A stretch of 64,000 nucleotides of DNA from an uncultured Lachnospiraceae bacterium. GTDB lineage: Bacteria; Bacillota; Clostridia; Lachnospirales; Lachnospiraceae. The notes beneath the pieces are model-generated. The model was not told the DNA's origin. It saw only the letters and a list, made by a program, of their open reading frames with translations, and searched no databases. The position numbers were made by a program, and so were the translations under genes. Positions 17,130 through 26,097 of the stretch are shown in pieces (position 1 is the first letter of the stretch; the number at the start of each line of letters is the position of its first letter). The stretch spans positions 1 to 64,000 of the forward strand of contig CACZBK010000011.1 in the NCBI GenBank assembly GCA_902779395.1, read 5' to 3'.

Positions 17130-18449
17130 TTAAAACCAGAAAGACAAGACCTTAAGATCATCACTCACTGTATAATCCGCAGAATTCACCCCCTCAGGCA
17201 GCACCGAAAAGATACGCCGCTCCTCCAGAAGCGAGTGCTTAAACTCCTCATAAACCGCAATATCCGCGCATTTGAAAGAAACATACTTTTCCCCTTTGAG
17301 CATTGCATCTTCAAAGAGTTTTTCAAGCTTATAAGTATCCGTACTGTCAAAGAATTTACCTTCACGTACGTAATAATTATCTTCTGTGGCAACGCATCGC
17401 GGCATAGGCATAACATTATCCGCAACATGCGATCGTGAAAGCTCGTCACTGGTCACATTAAGATAATTATAATTCACCTCACCCATATGGTTTACATCAG
17501 CGCCGGAAGCAGTCAGATAACCGCTGTCTCCCCAGGTAGCATCAACATAATAATACGCATCGTCTATGTAAATGAGATTCCAAGCGTGCCCTTCACCGCC
17601 GTTGACTTTTCCCACCACCATTGTACACGGGATACCCACATCATTAAGCAGATACTGCATGGCTTTCGCATATCCCTGGCAAACAGATTTCCCATTGAGC
17701 ATCACTGAGAGGATATTCTGATTATCCGGCGATCCCAGTACGTAATCTGTATTAACGATTATGTACTTATAAATATACTTGACCTTCTCATAATCGTCCG
17801 CGCCGATCGGCATTCCGTTCACACAATGCCTTACCCAGGAGTCAACTTTTTTCTGCTTCTGCGCACACTCGTCTTCAGTATATGAATACTTTCCGCTGAA
17901 AGTATAGCTGCTCGCTTTTCCGTTTCGCGAATAACGGCTGTATGAATATCCCTCTATCCAGAACAGTTCCGGATGATCCTGAAACACACACATAAACGCA
18001 GTCTGAAGATCATCTTCCCCTGACGCCGTTACAAGTATATCTTCTTCGTGATTTTTTATGATAAGGAGTATCTCGGCATACAGGGTGTGCAGCGTATCAT
18101 CCAGCATATCATACATATACCGGCCTTTCTGTTCGGCCATGCACCTTTTGATAGCTGCGTCCGTAAGCCCTGCCGCTTTCTTCTCTTTTAACAGATCGTC
18201 AAGCTTCGGCGCCTCTCTGTTGCCTGATTCTTCAGAGATCTTAAGCGCCTCGTAACCGGCAGCAGGCTTTAATGTAACCACCGTAGCATGCTTCAGTCCG
18301 CTCTTATTCGAAACCTGAACATCCTCTTCCTCTCTGGTCAGAATGCCGACATTGGGAAGCCCCACCGTACTCTTTTTCCCGCAGGAACAGAGAACACCGG
18401 AAATAAGACATAAAAGCAGTATAAACTTTAGACTTTTTCCCCTCTTCAA
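17130..18449 (-). CDS. Lipoprotein with transglutaminase-like domain
   Basis: A 439-residue protein with a lipoprotein signal (hydrophobic FILLLCLISGV and lipobox LCSC). The C-terminal half is a transglutaminase-like cysteine protease fold: Cys in GKSVCQGYAKA (about residue 253), His in GEGHAWNLIYID (about 287) and Asp in YYYVDATWGDSGY (about 303) give the classic triad. Such proteins act outside the membrane on peptides or wall material. The start appears to be a TTG at 18449, only 9 nt after the prfC stop codon, with GGTAGGA inside the prfC end as weak ribosome binding site. It separates prfC from asp23, and the 82-nt gap after it could hold a promoter for asp23. Confidence 0.85.
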   Translation of the reverse strand: MKRGKSLKFILLLCLISGVLCSCGKKSTVGLPNVGILTREEEDVQVSNKSGLKHATVVTLKPAAGYEALKISEESGNREAPKLDDLLKEKKAAGLTDAAIKRCMAEQKGRYMYDMLDDTLHTLYAEILLIIKNHEEDILVTASGEDDLQTAFMCVFQDHPELFWIEGYSYSRYSRNGKASSYTFSGKYSYTEDECAQKQKKVDSWVRHCVNGMPIGADDYEKVKYIYKYIIVNTDYVLGSPDNQNILSVMLNGKSVCQGYAKAMQYLLNDVGIPCTMVVGKVNGGEGHAWNLIYIDDAYYYVDATWGDSGYLTASGADVNHMGEVNYNYLNVTSDELSRSHVADNVMPMPRCVATEDNYYVREGKFFDSTDTYKLEKLFEDAMLKGEKYVSFKCADIAVYEEFKHSLLEERRIFSVLPEGVNSADYTVSDDLKVLSFWF

Positions 18450-18458
18450 ATAAAAGTC

Positions 18459-20048
18459 CTACCAGTCTTTTCCGAATTCGCTCAACTCAAGTCCCGGATT
18501 ACGCTCCAGGGTCATTCCGACACTCCATGCGTTTACGAAAAGCAGAAGCGGATTACCTTTCAGATCCTGTACCTTCTTCATATCCGAGGTTCCCGAAAGC
18601 TTTGCAACATCCACTTCATTCTTGTTAACTATCCAGCGGATGTGCTCATAAGGCAGCGGATCCAGCCGTATCTCAACGTTATATTCATTTTCCAGTCTGT
18701 ATTTGAGCACATCAAACTGCAGCACACCGACAACCCCTACTATTATCTCCTCCATACCGGAGGCTATCTCCTGGAAGATCTGGATCGCACCTTCCTGGGC
18801 TATCTGCTCCACACCTTTGACAAACTGCTTACGCTTCATGGTATCCACCTGACGCACCCTTGCAAAATGCTCCGGTGCAAACGTAGGTATACCTTCATAG
18901 CACACGTCCATCTTCGGATCACAGAGTGTATCACCGATAGAGAAAATGCCGGGATCAAAGACACCGATTATATCTCCGCCATATGCTTCACTCAGTATCT
19001 TTCTTTCATCCGCCATGATCTGCTGCGGCTGCAAAAGACGCATGCTGCGTCCGCTCTGAACATGTTTTACATTCATCTGCGCATCGAACTTGCCTGAGCA
19101 AACCCTCATAAAAGCGATCCTGTCCCTGTGCGCTTTATTCATATTAGCCTGTATCTTAAATACAAAACCGGAAAATCCTTCCTGATCCGGTACTACTACC
19201 TTCCCGTCGGAAACACGTCCGCTGGGAGCCATAGCCATATGCAGATACGATCTTAAGAAATATTCAACGCCGAAATTCGTAAGGGCCGATCCGAAGAAAA
19301 CCGGTGTCAGCTTTCCGGCACGTACCTGTTCCAGATCAAAATCTGCTCCGGCAGAAAGAAGTTCCAGCTCCTCGCTGAGTTTATCCGCAGCTTCATCCCC
19401 GACATATGAACGTATACTGTCCATATCCTTCATTTCCAGAGTACGGCCTTCTTTAGTTCCCTTTTCGGTATCCTCAAAGGCCAGGAGCTCTTTATTCTTA
19501 AGGTCGTACACGCCTTTAAAATTCTTACCCGATCCGATGGGCCAGTTAACAGGACAGGTATCTATGCCCAGTTCCTTTTCTACATTATCCATCAGATCAA
19601 ATGAATCCAGGGCATCACGGTCCATCTTGTTAATAAACGTAAATATCGGTATGCCTCTCATGGCGCATACCTTAAAAAGCTTTCTTGTCTGGGGCTCCAC
19701 ACCCTTTGACGCATCGATCACCATCACAGCGGAATCGGCTGCCATAAGCGTTCTATACGTATCCTCAGAGAAATCCTGATGTCCCGGTGTATCCAGTATG
19801 TTTATACAGTATCCGTCATATTCAAACTGCAATACAGATGATGTAACGGAAATACCACGCTCCTTCTCTATCTCCATCCAGTCCGATACAGCATGTCTTG
19901 CCGTTGCCTTACCCTTAACCGAACCTGCAAGGTTGATAGCGCCTCCGTACAGCAGAAGCTTTTCCGTAAGGGTAGTCTTACCTGCATCAGGATGCGATAT
20001 TATGGCGAAAGTCCTGCGCCTGTCGATCTCTTCCTTTAATGTTGCCAA
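18459..20048 (-). CDS. prfC: Peptide chain release factor 3
   Basis: A 529-residue translational GTPase that recycles RF1/RF2 from the ribosome. G1 is ISHPDAGKTTLTEKLLLYGG, G3 DTPGHQDFSEDTYRTL, G4 INKMDRDALDSFD. The EF-Tu-like domain and the RF3-specific C-terminal domain (GVLQFDVLKYRLENEYNVEI) are complete. The start is a TTG at 20048 with GAGGAGAGG about 9 nt upstream; no ATG fits the conserved ATLKEEIDRRRTFAII. It is the first gene of the long minus-strand run and has a promoter-like sequence at 20091-20119. Confidence 0.97.
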   Translation of the reverse strand: MATLKEEIDRRRTFAIISHPDAGKTTLTEKLLLYGGAINLAGSVKGKATARHAVSDWMEIEKERGISVTSSVLQFEYDGYCINILDTPGHQDFSEDTYRTLMAADSAVMVIDASKGVEPQTRKLFKVCAMRGIPIFTFINKMDRDALDSFDLMDNVEKELGIDTCPVNWPIGSGKNFKGVYDLKNKELLAFEDTEKGTKEGRTLEMKDMDSIRSYVGDEAADKLSEELELLSAGADFDLEQVRAGKLTPVFFGSALTNFGVEYFLRSYLHMAMAPSGRVSDGKVVVPDQEGFSGFVFKIQANMNKAHRDRIAFMRVCSGKFDAQMNVKHVQSGRSMRLLQPQQIMADERKILSEAYGGDIIGVFDPGIFSIGDTLCDPKMDVCYEGIPTFAPEHFARVRQVDTMKRKQFVKGVEQIAQEGAIQIFQEIASGMEEIIVGVVGVLQFDVLKYRLENEYNVEIRLDPLPYEHIRWIVNKNEVDVAKLSGTSDMKKVQDLKGNPLLLFVNAWSVGMTLERNPGLELSEFGKDW

Positions 20049-20090
20049 CTTACGATCCTCTCCTCTTTTCTACTAAATATACACCAAAAT

Positions 20091-20119
20091 ATAATACCAT
20101 ACACAGCATAATGGGTCAA
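20091..20119 (-). promoter_or_regulatory. Predicted sigma-A promoter of prfC operon
   Basis: TTGACC (20114-20119, minus strand) and TATTAT (20091-20096) with a 17-nt spacer, 43 nt before the prfC start. The -35 box overlaps the stop codon of the upstream membrane gene. Confidence 0.6.
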
Positions 20120-21714
20120 TCCACCCCGGGAGGCTCGTCTGTATTCTTTATCACCGCATAACTGTCGATCATGGCCACCGATCCTTTCTCCGGCCATACA
20201 GCCATATCTTTATACTGCTGTGTACTCACGATATATGTGTATTCCTCACGGCTTATCCATCCGGGATCAAAGCCCATATATTCCCTGAAAAAATGATAGC
20301 GTCCCTGTGTCATTCCATAATCATTTTCCCAAAGTATAGGTCCCGCTCCTATCCTGCCGTATCGAAACAGCAGGGGATATATCCCGCGAAGTTCCGAATA
20401 ATCTATAACGCCACCCAATACCACAGGCGTCTGGCGGTAATGATAATCATCCAGTTCATAAACCTGCCCTAGCATCAATGTTGCCTGCTGTATGCTGTGT
20501 TCGTAAATAAGCCGGTTAAGAAGCCAGGTCGACTCTGCCGACAGGGTCCAGGTACATACAAGCACAAAAAGGAGAGCACACCCTAAAGGCTCAAAGAGCA
20601 TATGAGGCTTTTTTAGAAACTGTTCCCTGATCATCTTTTTAATATCCCCATCGCCCTGAGCCGGTTTACCGATATAAGAGCAAAATATAAAAAACAGCGG
20701 AAAGAGCAGTACATAATGATACTGCATCACTCCGTTGATACCGTTAGAGGGAAAAAGCACCACACAGACATTCATTGCAAGAGGCAAAAGCAAAAAAGCA
20801 GTACCAAACAATACTGCTGTCACAGGATTCTTTTTTTCACCCGTTTTTCTTTTTATCAATAAAACAACGCAGACAGCTGCCGCAGCCAGCAAAAGTGCAA
20901 AAAACACTGCATAGATCTTCTTTCTGAAAAGTACATCAGCCTCCCGGAAAGGTGTAAAAAACCATATGTATGAATACTTAAACGTAAATCCAAGATTCTC
21001 AATGATCGAAGCCAGAGAAAATGCAGCCACTCTGTCTGCTGCATTAAGCCCGTATATCCTCATCATCACTTCCATCACCCCGAAGTTAAGAACACATGCC
21101 GCCCCTGCAGCGATCACAGCCAGAGCAAGATCCGTAAAAGATCTTCTGAGTTCCTTTTCCCATAAAAGATCCCTGATAAACAGTATAAGGCCAAGCGCTG
21201 CCACCGCCCCGATATATGCCTGATACGAACCAAGCATCAGAAGAAAACAGAGTATGCCGCCGGCAAAGCTTACTATCCTGCGTCTGCGGAGCAGCAGGTA
21301 TCCTGCTACTACTGCCAAAAAGGAAAATGAATAGCTGAGAGCCATATACAGATAAGCGAACTGATCCGTAACCACGGGAAAACTGACCAGTGCAGCTGTC
21401 ACAAGCACCTGCATGATCTTATCCGAAATATGAAGCATCTCACATAAAAAGCCCGCGCTGAGTGCTATCATGGCGCAATATCCCACCACGACCACAAACG
21501 GCAGAATGGCATTCTTCCCGAAAATCTCGTTCAGATAACGTATCATCCAGCGGCCGCACTGTGCAGCCCAGTCCGCATTACGGTAAAAATGCACACCCTC
21601 GCTGGTAGAATCAGGCCCGCCGTAACCGTCGATCATAAGATAAAAATAGCAGAAAAAGCAGCACAGTGCTGCGGTGATCCCTATATTTTTATACTTTGCT
21701 ATCCAGGCTTTCAT
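20116..21714 (-). CDS. GtrII-type polytopic membrane protein (putative glycosyltransferase)
   Basis: A 532-residue protein with about ten predicted membrane segments. The N-terminal loop (GYGGPDSTSEGVHFYRNADW, AAQCGRWMIRYL) matches the pattern of GtrII-type glucosyltransferase domain proteins, which move sugars from lipid carriers onto surface polysaccharides. The C-terminal extracytoplasmic part (about 400-530) contains ELRGIYPLLFRYGRIGAGPI and EEYTYIVSTQQYKDMAVWP. It starts 7 nt after the deoB stop, so it is probably co-transcribed with deoB although functionally unrelated. The family call is moderately secure; substrate unknown. Confidence 0.75.
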   Translation of the reverse strand: MKAWIAKYKNIGITAALCCFFCYFYLMIDGYGGPDSTSEGVHFYRNADWAAQCGRWMIRYLNEIFGKNAILPFVVVVGYCAMIALSAGFLCEMLHISDKIMQVLVTAALVSFPVVTDQFAYLYMALSYSFSFLAVVAGYLLLRRRRIVSFAGGILCFLLMLGSYQAYIGAVAALGLILFIRDLLWEKELRRSFTDLALAVIAAGAACVLNFGVMEVMMRIYGLNAADRVAAFSLASIIENLGFTFKYSYIWFFTPFREADVLFRKKIYAVFFALLLAAAAVCVVLLIKRKTGEKKNPVTAVLFGTAFLLLPLAMNVCVVLFPSNGINGVMQYHYVLLFPLFFIFCSYIGKPAQGDGDIKKMIREQFLKKPHMLFEPLGCALLFVLVCTWTLSAESTWLLNRLIYEHSIQQATLMLGQVYELDDYHYRQTPVVLGGVIDYSELRGIYPLLFRYGRIGAGPILWENDYGMTQGRYHFFREYMGFDPGWISREEYTYIVSTQQYKDMAVWPEKGSVAMIDSYAVIKNTDEPPGVD

Positions 21715-21721
21715 AACATCT

Positions 21722-22900
21722 TTATTCCTTTACCGGATCAGCTGCATTAAAAGCTGTGCCCGAAAGCGGTTTTAGTCCCAGATAACTTACTACCGTTGCA
21801 CCAAGATCTGCAAACGTTTTCCTGCTGCCGTAATTACCGGGCTTGAGAAACTCTTCAGCCCCGCAAGCTACAAAGGGTACATATTCTCTTGTGTGATCTG
21901 TCGTTTTTGTATAACCCGGATCACAGCCGTGATCTGCCGTAATGATCAGAAGATCCTCTTTCCTCATCTTTCCAAGCATCTCTCCAAGCTTTTTATCAAA
22001 ATACGACAGAGCATCACCGTAGCCCTGAATATCACGGCGATGTCCGTATATCATATCCGTATCCACAAGATTTGTAAAACACAGTCCGTGAAAATCCTTA
22101 TCCATATACTCAAGCGTACGTTCGATACCTTCGGCATTATTCTGGGTATAGACATACTCCGTTATCCCCACACCGGCAAAGATATCCTTTATCTTTCCCA
22201 CAGCCAGAACATCCATCCCGGCATCCTTTATCTGATCCAGCATAGTGGTGCCGGTAGGTTCAAGCGAAAAATCATGCCGGCGGGGTGTACGGGTATAATT
22301 ACCGTTCCCCTTTCCGATAAACGGGCGTGCTATCACCCTGCCTACCGCATAGTCTCCTTTAAGTATCTCCCGGGCTGTCCTGCAGTATTCATACAGCTGT
22401 TCACAGGGAACTATATCCTCATGTGCCGCTATCTGAAATACCGAATCCGCGGAAGTATAAACTATCAGTTTGCCTGTCTTTACATGTTCATCACCATACT
22501 CGTTTATTACAGCAGTTCCTGAATACGGTTTATTCACCAGCCACCCCCTGCCGGTCTTTTTTTCGAACTCATCCATCACTTCTTTCGGAAAACCGTCAGG
22601 AAATGTAGGCATGGGCTTTTCGGAAATTATTCCTGCCATCTCCCAGTGTCCCGTAGTCGTATCCTTACCGTTAGAGGCTTCCGCCATACGCGCGTATGCC
22701 CCCGAAGGCTTATCCACGCCCTCGCACCAGTCTATGCCGTCTATGTTAAAAAGTCCGAGCTTCTTCATATTGGGCATCTCAAAACCTTCAGCTTGGGCAG
22801 CACTCTTTAAGGTATTGCTGCCCTCATCACCAAATAAAGCCGCATCCGGCATCTCTCCTATCCCGCAGCTGTCGAGCACAATAACAAATACACGTTTCAT
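21722..22900 (-). CDS. deoB: Phosphopentomutase
   Basis: A 392-residue metalloenzyme of the alkaline-phosphatase superfamily interconverting ribose 1- and 5-phosphate (or deoxy forms) in nucleoside salvage. Metal site VLDSCGIGEMPDA at the N-terminus, the phospho-threonine site DTTTGHWEMAG, and late metal ligands in DTDMIYGHRRDIQGYG and ITADHGCDPGYTKTTDHTRE are all present. The start is the ATG at 22900, with GGAGG 9 nt upstream; an upstream in-frame start at 22984 is rejected because it precedes this site and adds an unrelated leader. Confidence 0.97.
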   Translation of the reverse strand: MKRVFVIVLDSCGIGEMPDAALFGDEGSNTLKSAAQAEGFEMPNMKKLGLFNIDGIDWCEGVDKPSGAYARMAEASNGKDTTTGHWEMAGIISEKPMPTFPDGFPKEVMDEFEKKTGRGWLVNKPYSGTAVINEYGDEHVKTGKLIVYTSADSVFQIAAHEDIVPCEQLYEYCRTAREILKGDYAVGRVIARPFIGKGNGNYTRTPRRHDFSLEPTGTTMLDQIKDAGMDVLAVGKIKDIFAGVGITEYVYTQNNAEGIERTLEYMDKDFHGLCFTNLVDTDMIYGHRRDIQGYGDALSYFDKKLGEMLGKMRKEDLLIITADHGCDPGYTKTTDHTREYVPFVACGAEEFLKPGNYGSRKTFADLGATVVSYLGLKPLSGTAFNAADPVKE

Positions 22901-23062
22901 AAGCACTTTACCTCCATTGACATATATTACCACATATCCCTTACTTTGGAAACAAAACAGGATGGTCAAAAGATGATGCTGCATGTAACAAATAATGAGA
23001 AGCGATCTCAGAATGTATACTATATCATAATCATAAAATCTTTAAAAGACAGGAGGGTTAAC

Positions 23063-24094
23063 ATGAAAGCTTTATTTATCGGAGGAACAGGTACCATCAG
23101 TATGGGAATAATCCGCAGACTTGCCGAAGATCCCCTGTGGGAAGTATATCTTCTTAACAGAGGAAACAGGAGCGCCGAAGTTCCCGATACCATTCACCAG
23201 ATCACGGCGGATATCAATGATGAGAAAACGGTTCTGGAAAAACTATCCGGAATGACTTTTGATGTCGTAAGCGATTTTATAGCTTTCGATGTTAATGCCG
23301 TTGAAAGGGATTACCGCTTATTTGCCGGAAAGACAGCACAGTATATCTTTATCAGTTCTGCTTCTGCATATAATAAACCTGCTGCCGGATATATAATATC
23401 GGAAGGTACCACTTTAGCAAATCCGTATTGGGAATACTCAAGGAACAAGATAGCCTGCGAGGAATTCCTGCTGGATAAATACAGAAACGAAGGCTTTCCT
23501 GTAACCATCGTAAGGCCTTCACATACTTATGATGAAAGAAATGTTCCTTTAGGCGTCCATGGAAAAAAAGGATTTTATCAGGTGATAAAACGTATGAAAG
23601 AAGGTAAGCCTGTTCTTATACAGGGAGACGGTTCATCCTTATGGGCCCTTACATTTAACAGTGATTTTGCAATAGGTTTTACCGGTCTTATGGGAAACAG
23701 GCATGCTATAGGCGAGGCCTTTCAGATCACCGGTGACGAAACCCTTACCTGGGATCAGATCTACAATACGATCGCAGATGCCCTGGGTGTTAAGCTGAAT
23801 GCTTATCATGTATCAACGGATATGCTCTGCAAGGCAGGCGATCCATACGGATATGACTTTACAGGCAGCCTTGCCGGAGACAAATCCGTATCGGTGGTTT
23901 TTGATAACAGCAAGCTGAAGCGGCTTGTACCGCAGATGAGCACAAATGTTCCTTTCCATAAAGGCGTGCGCATAGCTCTCGAGCACGTTCTTACACACCC
24001 TGAAGAATATGAAGAAGATCCGGAGTTTGATCTTTTCTGTGAAAAGGTCATTGCTTCCTTTGACAAAGCCGTTAGTGATATCCTGAAGAACTGA
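23063..24094 (+). CDS. NAD-dependent epimerase/dehydratase (extended SDR)
   Basis: A 343-residue Rossmann-fold protein. The dinucleotide motif is FIGGTGTISMGIIRRLAEDP; the substrate region contains ISSASAYNKPAAGY and EYSRNKIACEEFLL (YxxxK-like tyrosine and lysine), then TIVRPSHTYDERNVP. It resembles the CSP41-like, isoflavone-reductase-like group of SDRs, whose bacterial substrates are mostly unknown. The start at 23063 follows AGGAGGGTTAAC. It stands alone on the plus strand between deoB (divergent) and the polyamine operon (convergent). Confidence 0.85.
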   Translation: MKALFIGGTGTISMGIIRRLAEDPLWEVYLLNRGNRSAEVPDTIHQITADINDEKTVLEKLSGMTFDVVSDFIAFDVNAVERDYRLFAGKTAQYIFISSASAYNKPAAGYIISEGTTLANPYWEYSRNKIACEEFLLDKYRNEGFPVTIVRPSHTYDERNVPLGVHGKKGFYQVIKRMKEGKPVLIQGDGSSLWALTFNSDFAIGFTGLMGNRHAIGEAFQITGDETLTWDQIYNTIADALGVKLNAYHVSTDMLCKAGDPYGYDFTGSLAGDKSVSVVFDNSKLKRLVPQMSTNVPFHKGVRIALEHVLTHPEEYEEDPEFDLFCEKVIASFDKAVSDILKN

Positions 24095-24114
24095 ATCCCG
24101 ATATCCGATCCATT

Positions 24115-24168
24115 AAAAAAGGCTGTCTCATTAAATATACATCTCCGGTCTTCTGTCCCTGAACAGCC
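24115..24168 (-). terminator. Possible terminator of the polyamine operon
   Basis: On the minus strand GGCTGT (24163-24168), a loop of about 36 nt that includes the aguB stop, then ACAGCC (24121-24126) followed by TTTTTT (24115-24120). Stem and U-tract fit an intrinsic terminator but the loop is long. Confidence 0.4.
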
Positions 24169-24994
24169 CCCAGTCAAGACGCGCCTTATCAACAGCCTCA
24201 GGATCGGTCTGTGATATAAGGACCTCCTCCTTATCTCTTGAAGCCTGGGCAGTTACAGCTCCTGTTTCGTCAGTGATAAAAGAAGAGCCATAGAATACAA
24301 GTTCAGAACTCTGCCCGCCGTTTTCCGGGCAGGGTTCTGTTTTTTCACTTCCATAGCGGTTTGCTGCCACAACCGGCACTATATTTGCCGCAGCATGTCC
24401 CTGCATGGTCCTCTGCCAGTGAGGCATACTGTCCGTATCCAATACCGGTTCGGACCCTATCGCGGTAGGATACATGATAAGCTGAGCCCCTTTTAATGCC
24501 AGTGCCCTGGCAGTCTCGGGAAACCACTGATCCCAGCAGATACCTATCCCCAGCCTTATATACTTAGTATCAAATACCATAAACCCGGTATTCCCCGGCG
24601 TAAAATAAAATTTTTCCTGATAATAATGATCATCGGGAATATGCGTTTTGCGGTATACCCCCAGGATCTCTCCGTCCGCATCTATCACGGCACAGCTGTT
24701 ATACAGTACATTTATATCCTTTTCGTAAAAGCTTACGGGAATTACCACCTTCAGCTCCGCAGCAAGCTTTTTAAAATGTACCACCGCATCATTTTCCGAA
24801 ACAGGCCTGGCAAAATCATAATATTCATATCTGCGCTCCTGACAGAAGTACTGCCTTTCAAACAGTTCCGGAAGCAATACTACTTTTGCTCCGCCTTCGG
24901 CAGCTTCGCGAACCAGCTTATCAGCCTTATCTATATTCTCCTGTACCCCCGTACTGCAGCTCATCTGTACTGCAGCGATCTTTATCACACTCAT
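24131..24994 (-). CDS. aguB: N-carbamoylputrescine amidase
   Basis: A 287-residue nitrilase-superfamily enzyme hydrolysing N-carbamoylputrescine to putrescine, CO2 and ammonia. The Glu-Lys-Cys triad lies in VVLLPELFERQYFCQ, YRKTHIPDDHYYQEKFYFTP and GIGICWDQWFPETAR. The closeness to plant and Pseudomonas AguB (DHYYQEKFYFTPG) separates it from other nitrilases. The ATG at 24994 is preferred over a GTG at 25003 because GAGGTGA sits 5 nt before it. It is the last gene of the polyamine operon, 29 nt after aguA, whose product makes its substrate. Confidence 0.95.
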   Translation of the reverse strand: MSVIKIAAVQMSCSTGVQENIDKADKLVREAAEGGAKVVLLPELFERQYFCQERRYEYYDFARPVSENDAVVHFKKLAAELKVVIPVSFYEKDINVLYNSCAVIDADGEILGVYRKTHIPDDHYYQEKFYFTPGNTGFMVFDTKYIRLGIGICWDQWFPETARALALKGAQLIMYPTAIGSEPVLDTDSMPHWQRTMQGHAAANIVPVVAANRYGSEKTEPCPENGGQSSELVFYGSSFITDETGAVTAQASRDKEEVLISQTDPEAVDKARLDWGLFRDRRPEMYI

Positions 24995-25023
24995 TTCCGT
25001 CACCTCAAGCTCAGTTTTTTTAC

Positions 25024-26097
25024 TCAGGAAAGGATCCTGTCTGCCGGTATCTGCTGGGTAATACAGTGTATATTACCGCCTCCGACTATTATATCCCTTG
25101 CCATTACCGGAACTATCCTCCTGTCCGGGCACAGTTCTCTCATTACCGATACAGCCCTTTTATCGCTTTCCTCATTCTCTCCGCCAAATTGCGGCAGGAT
25201 AACGGATCTGTCAGTAAAATAGAAATTCACGTAGCTGGCTGCCAGTCTCTCACCGGCCTCGCGAACATCTTCACCTTCCTCAAAAACATACCCGCCCAGA
25301 TCATCTTCAGTTACACATACCGGCACATCAGGTATGGGCAGCTTATGAACTTTGATACCGTAACTCTTTAGTATCTCAAGATCCTTCAGTGAAAGCTCAT
25401 ACTGAGGGTCGTTCTTATCATCTGTCCAGGCCAGCACCACTTCCCCGGGCGCTGTGAATGCGCAGATATTATCAACATGTCCGTTAGTCTCGTCATTGTA
25501 TATGCCTTCGGGGAGCCAGATAAGCCTCTCACCGCCCAGATTTTCAAGCAGCGTTTTTTCTATCTCCTGCTTTGTCATCTGCGGGTTTCTTCCGGGGCTT
25601 AACAGACAGCATTCCGTAGTAAGCAGGTTTCCGGCCCCGTCGGAGTGTATAGATCCGCCTTCCAGTACAAAGCTCTGCATATCAATGCTTTCATAACCCA
25701 GCTTTTTACACAGTACCGATGCCAGAGCATTATCTTTATCCCACCCGGCATACAGGCCGTCATACTCCCCGCCCCAGGCATTGAACGCCCAGTCTATACC
25801 CTTAAGCTTATCTCCCTCATAAACGAAGGTAGGAGCTGTATCCCTCGCCCAGGCATCATCCGTTTCGATAACATAAAAAAACACATTGTCCGTTCCCGCC
25901 AGTAGCGCTTTGGCAGCACCCTCCGTACGGGGACTTACCACAACGTGCACTTCCTCATCCGTCGCGATTTCTTTTATTATACCGGCAAAAACTCTCTGTG
26001 CCTTTTTTGCTTTATACGGCCATGAACCTTCCCTTTCCGGAAAGATCATTATCGTTCCCCTGTGAGGTTCATACTCCGCAGGCATCCGGCGCATCAT
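25024..26097 (-). CDS. aguA: Agmatine deiminase
   Basis: A 357-residue guanidino-modifying enzyme that turns agmatine into N-carbamoylputrescine. Diagnostic residues are visible: MPAEYEPHRGTIMIFPER at the N-terminus, VIETDDAWARDTAPTFV, FNAWGGEYDGLYAGWDKDN, LEGGSIHSDGAGNLLTTECC, the His motif NDETNGHVDNICAF, and the catalytic Cys in GGGNIHCITQQIPA at the end. Start ATG at 26097 (a second ATG follows at once) overlaps the nspC stop by 4 nt and has GGGAGG upstream. Complete and of normal length. Confidence 0.97.
   Translation of the reverse strand: MMRRMPAEYEPHRGTIMIFPEREGSWPYKAKKAQRVFAGIIKEIATDEEVHVVVSPRTEGAAKALLAGTDNVFFYVIETDDAWARDTAPTFVYEGDKLKGIDWAFNAWGGEYDGLYAGWDKDNALASVLCKKLGYESIDMQSFVLEGGSIHSDGAGNLLTTECCLLSPGRNPQMTKQEIEKTLLENLGGERLIWLPEGIYNDETNGHVDNICAFTAPGEVVLAWTDDKNDPQYELSLKDLEILKSYGIKVHKLPIPDVPVCVTEDDLGGYVFEEGEDVREAGERLAASYVNFYFTDRSVILPQFGGENEESDKRAVSVMRELCPDRRIVPVMARDIIVGGGNIHCITQQIPADRILS

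Noticed and set aside
22901-22984. N-terminal extension of deoB
   Set aside because: Family proteins start at MKRVFVIVLDSCG; GGAGG stands just before that ATG.
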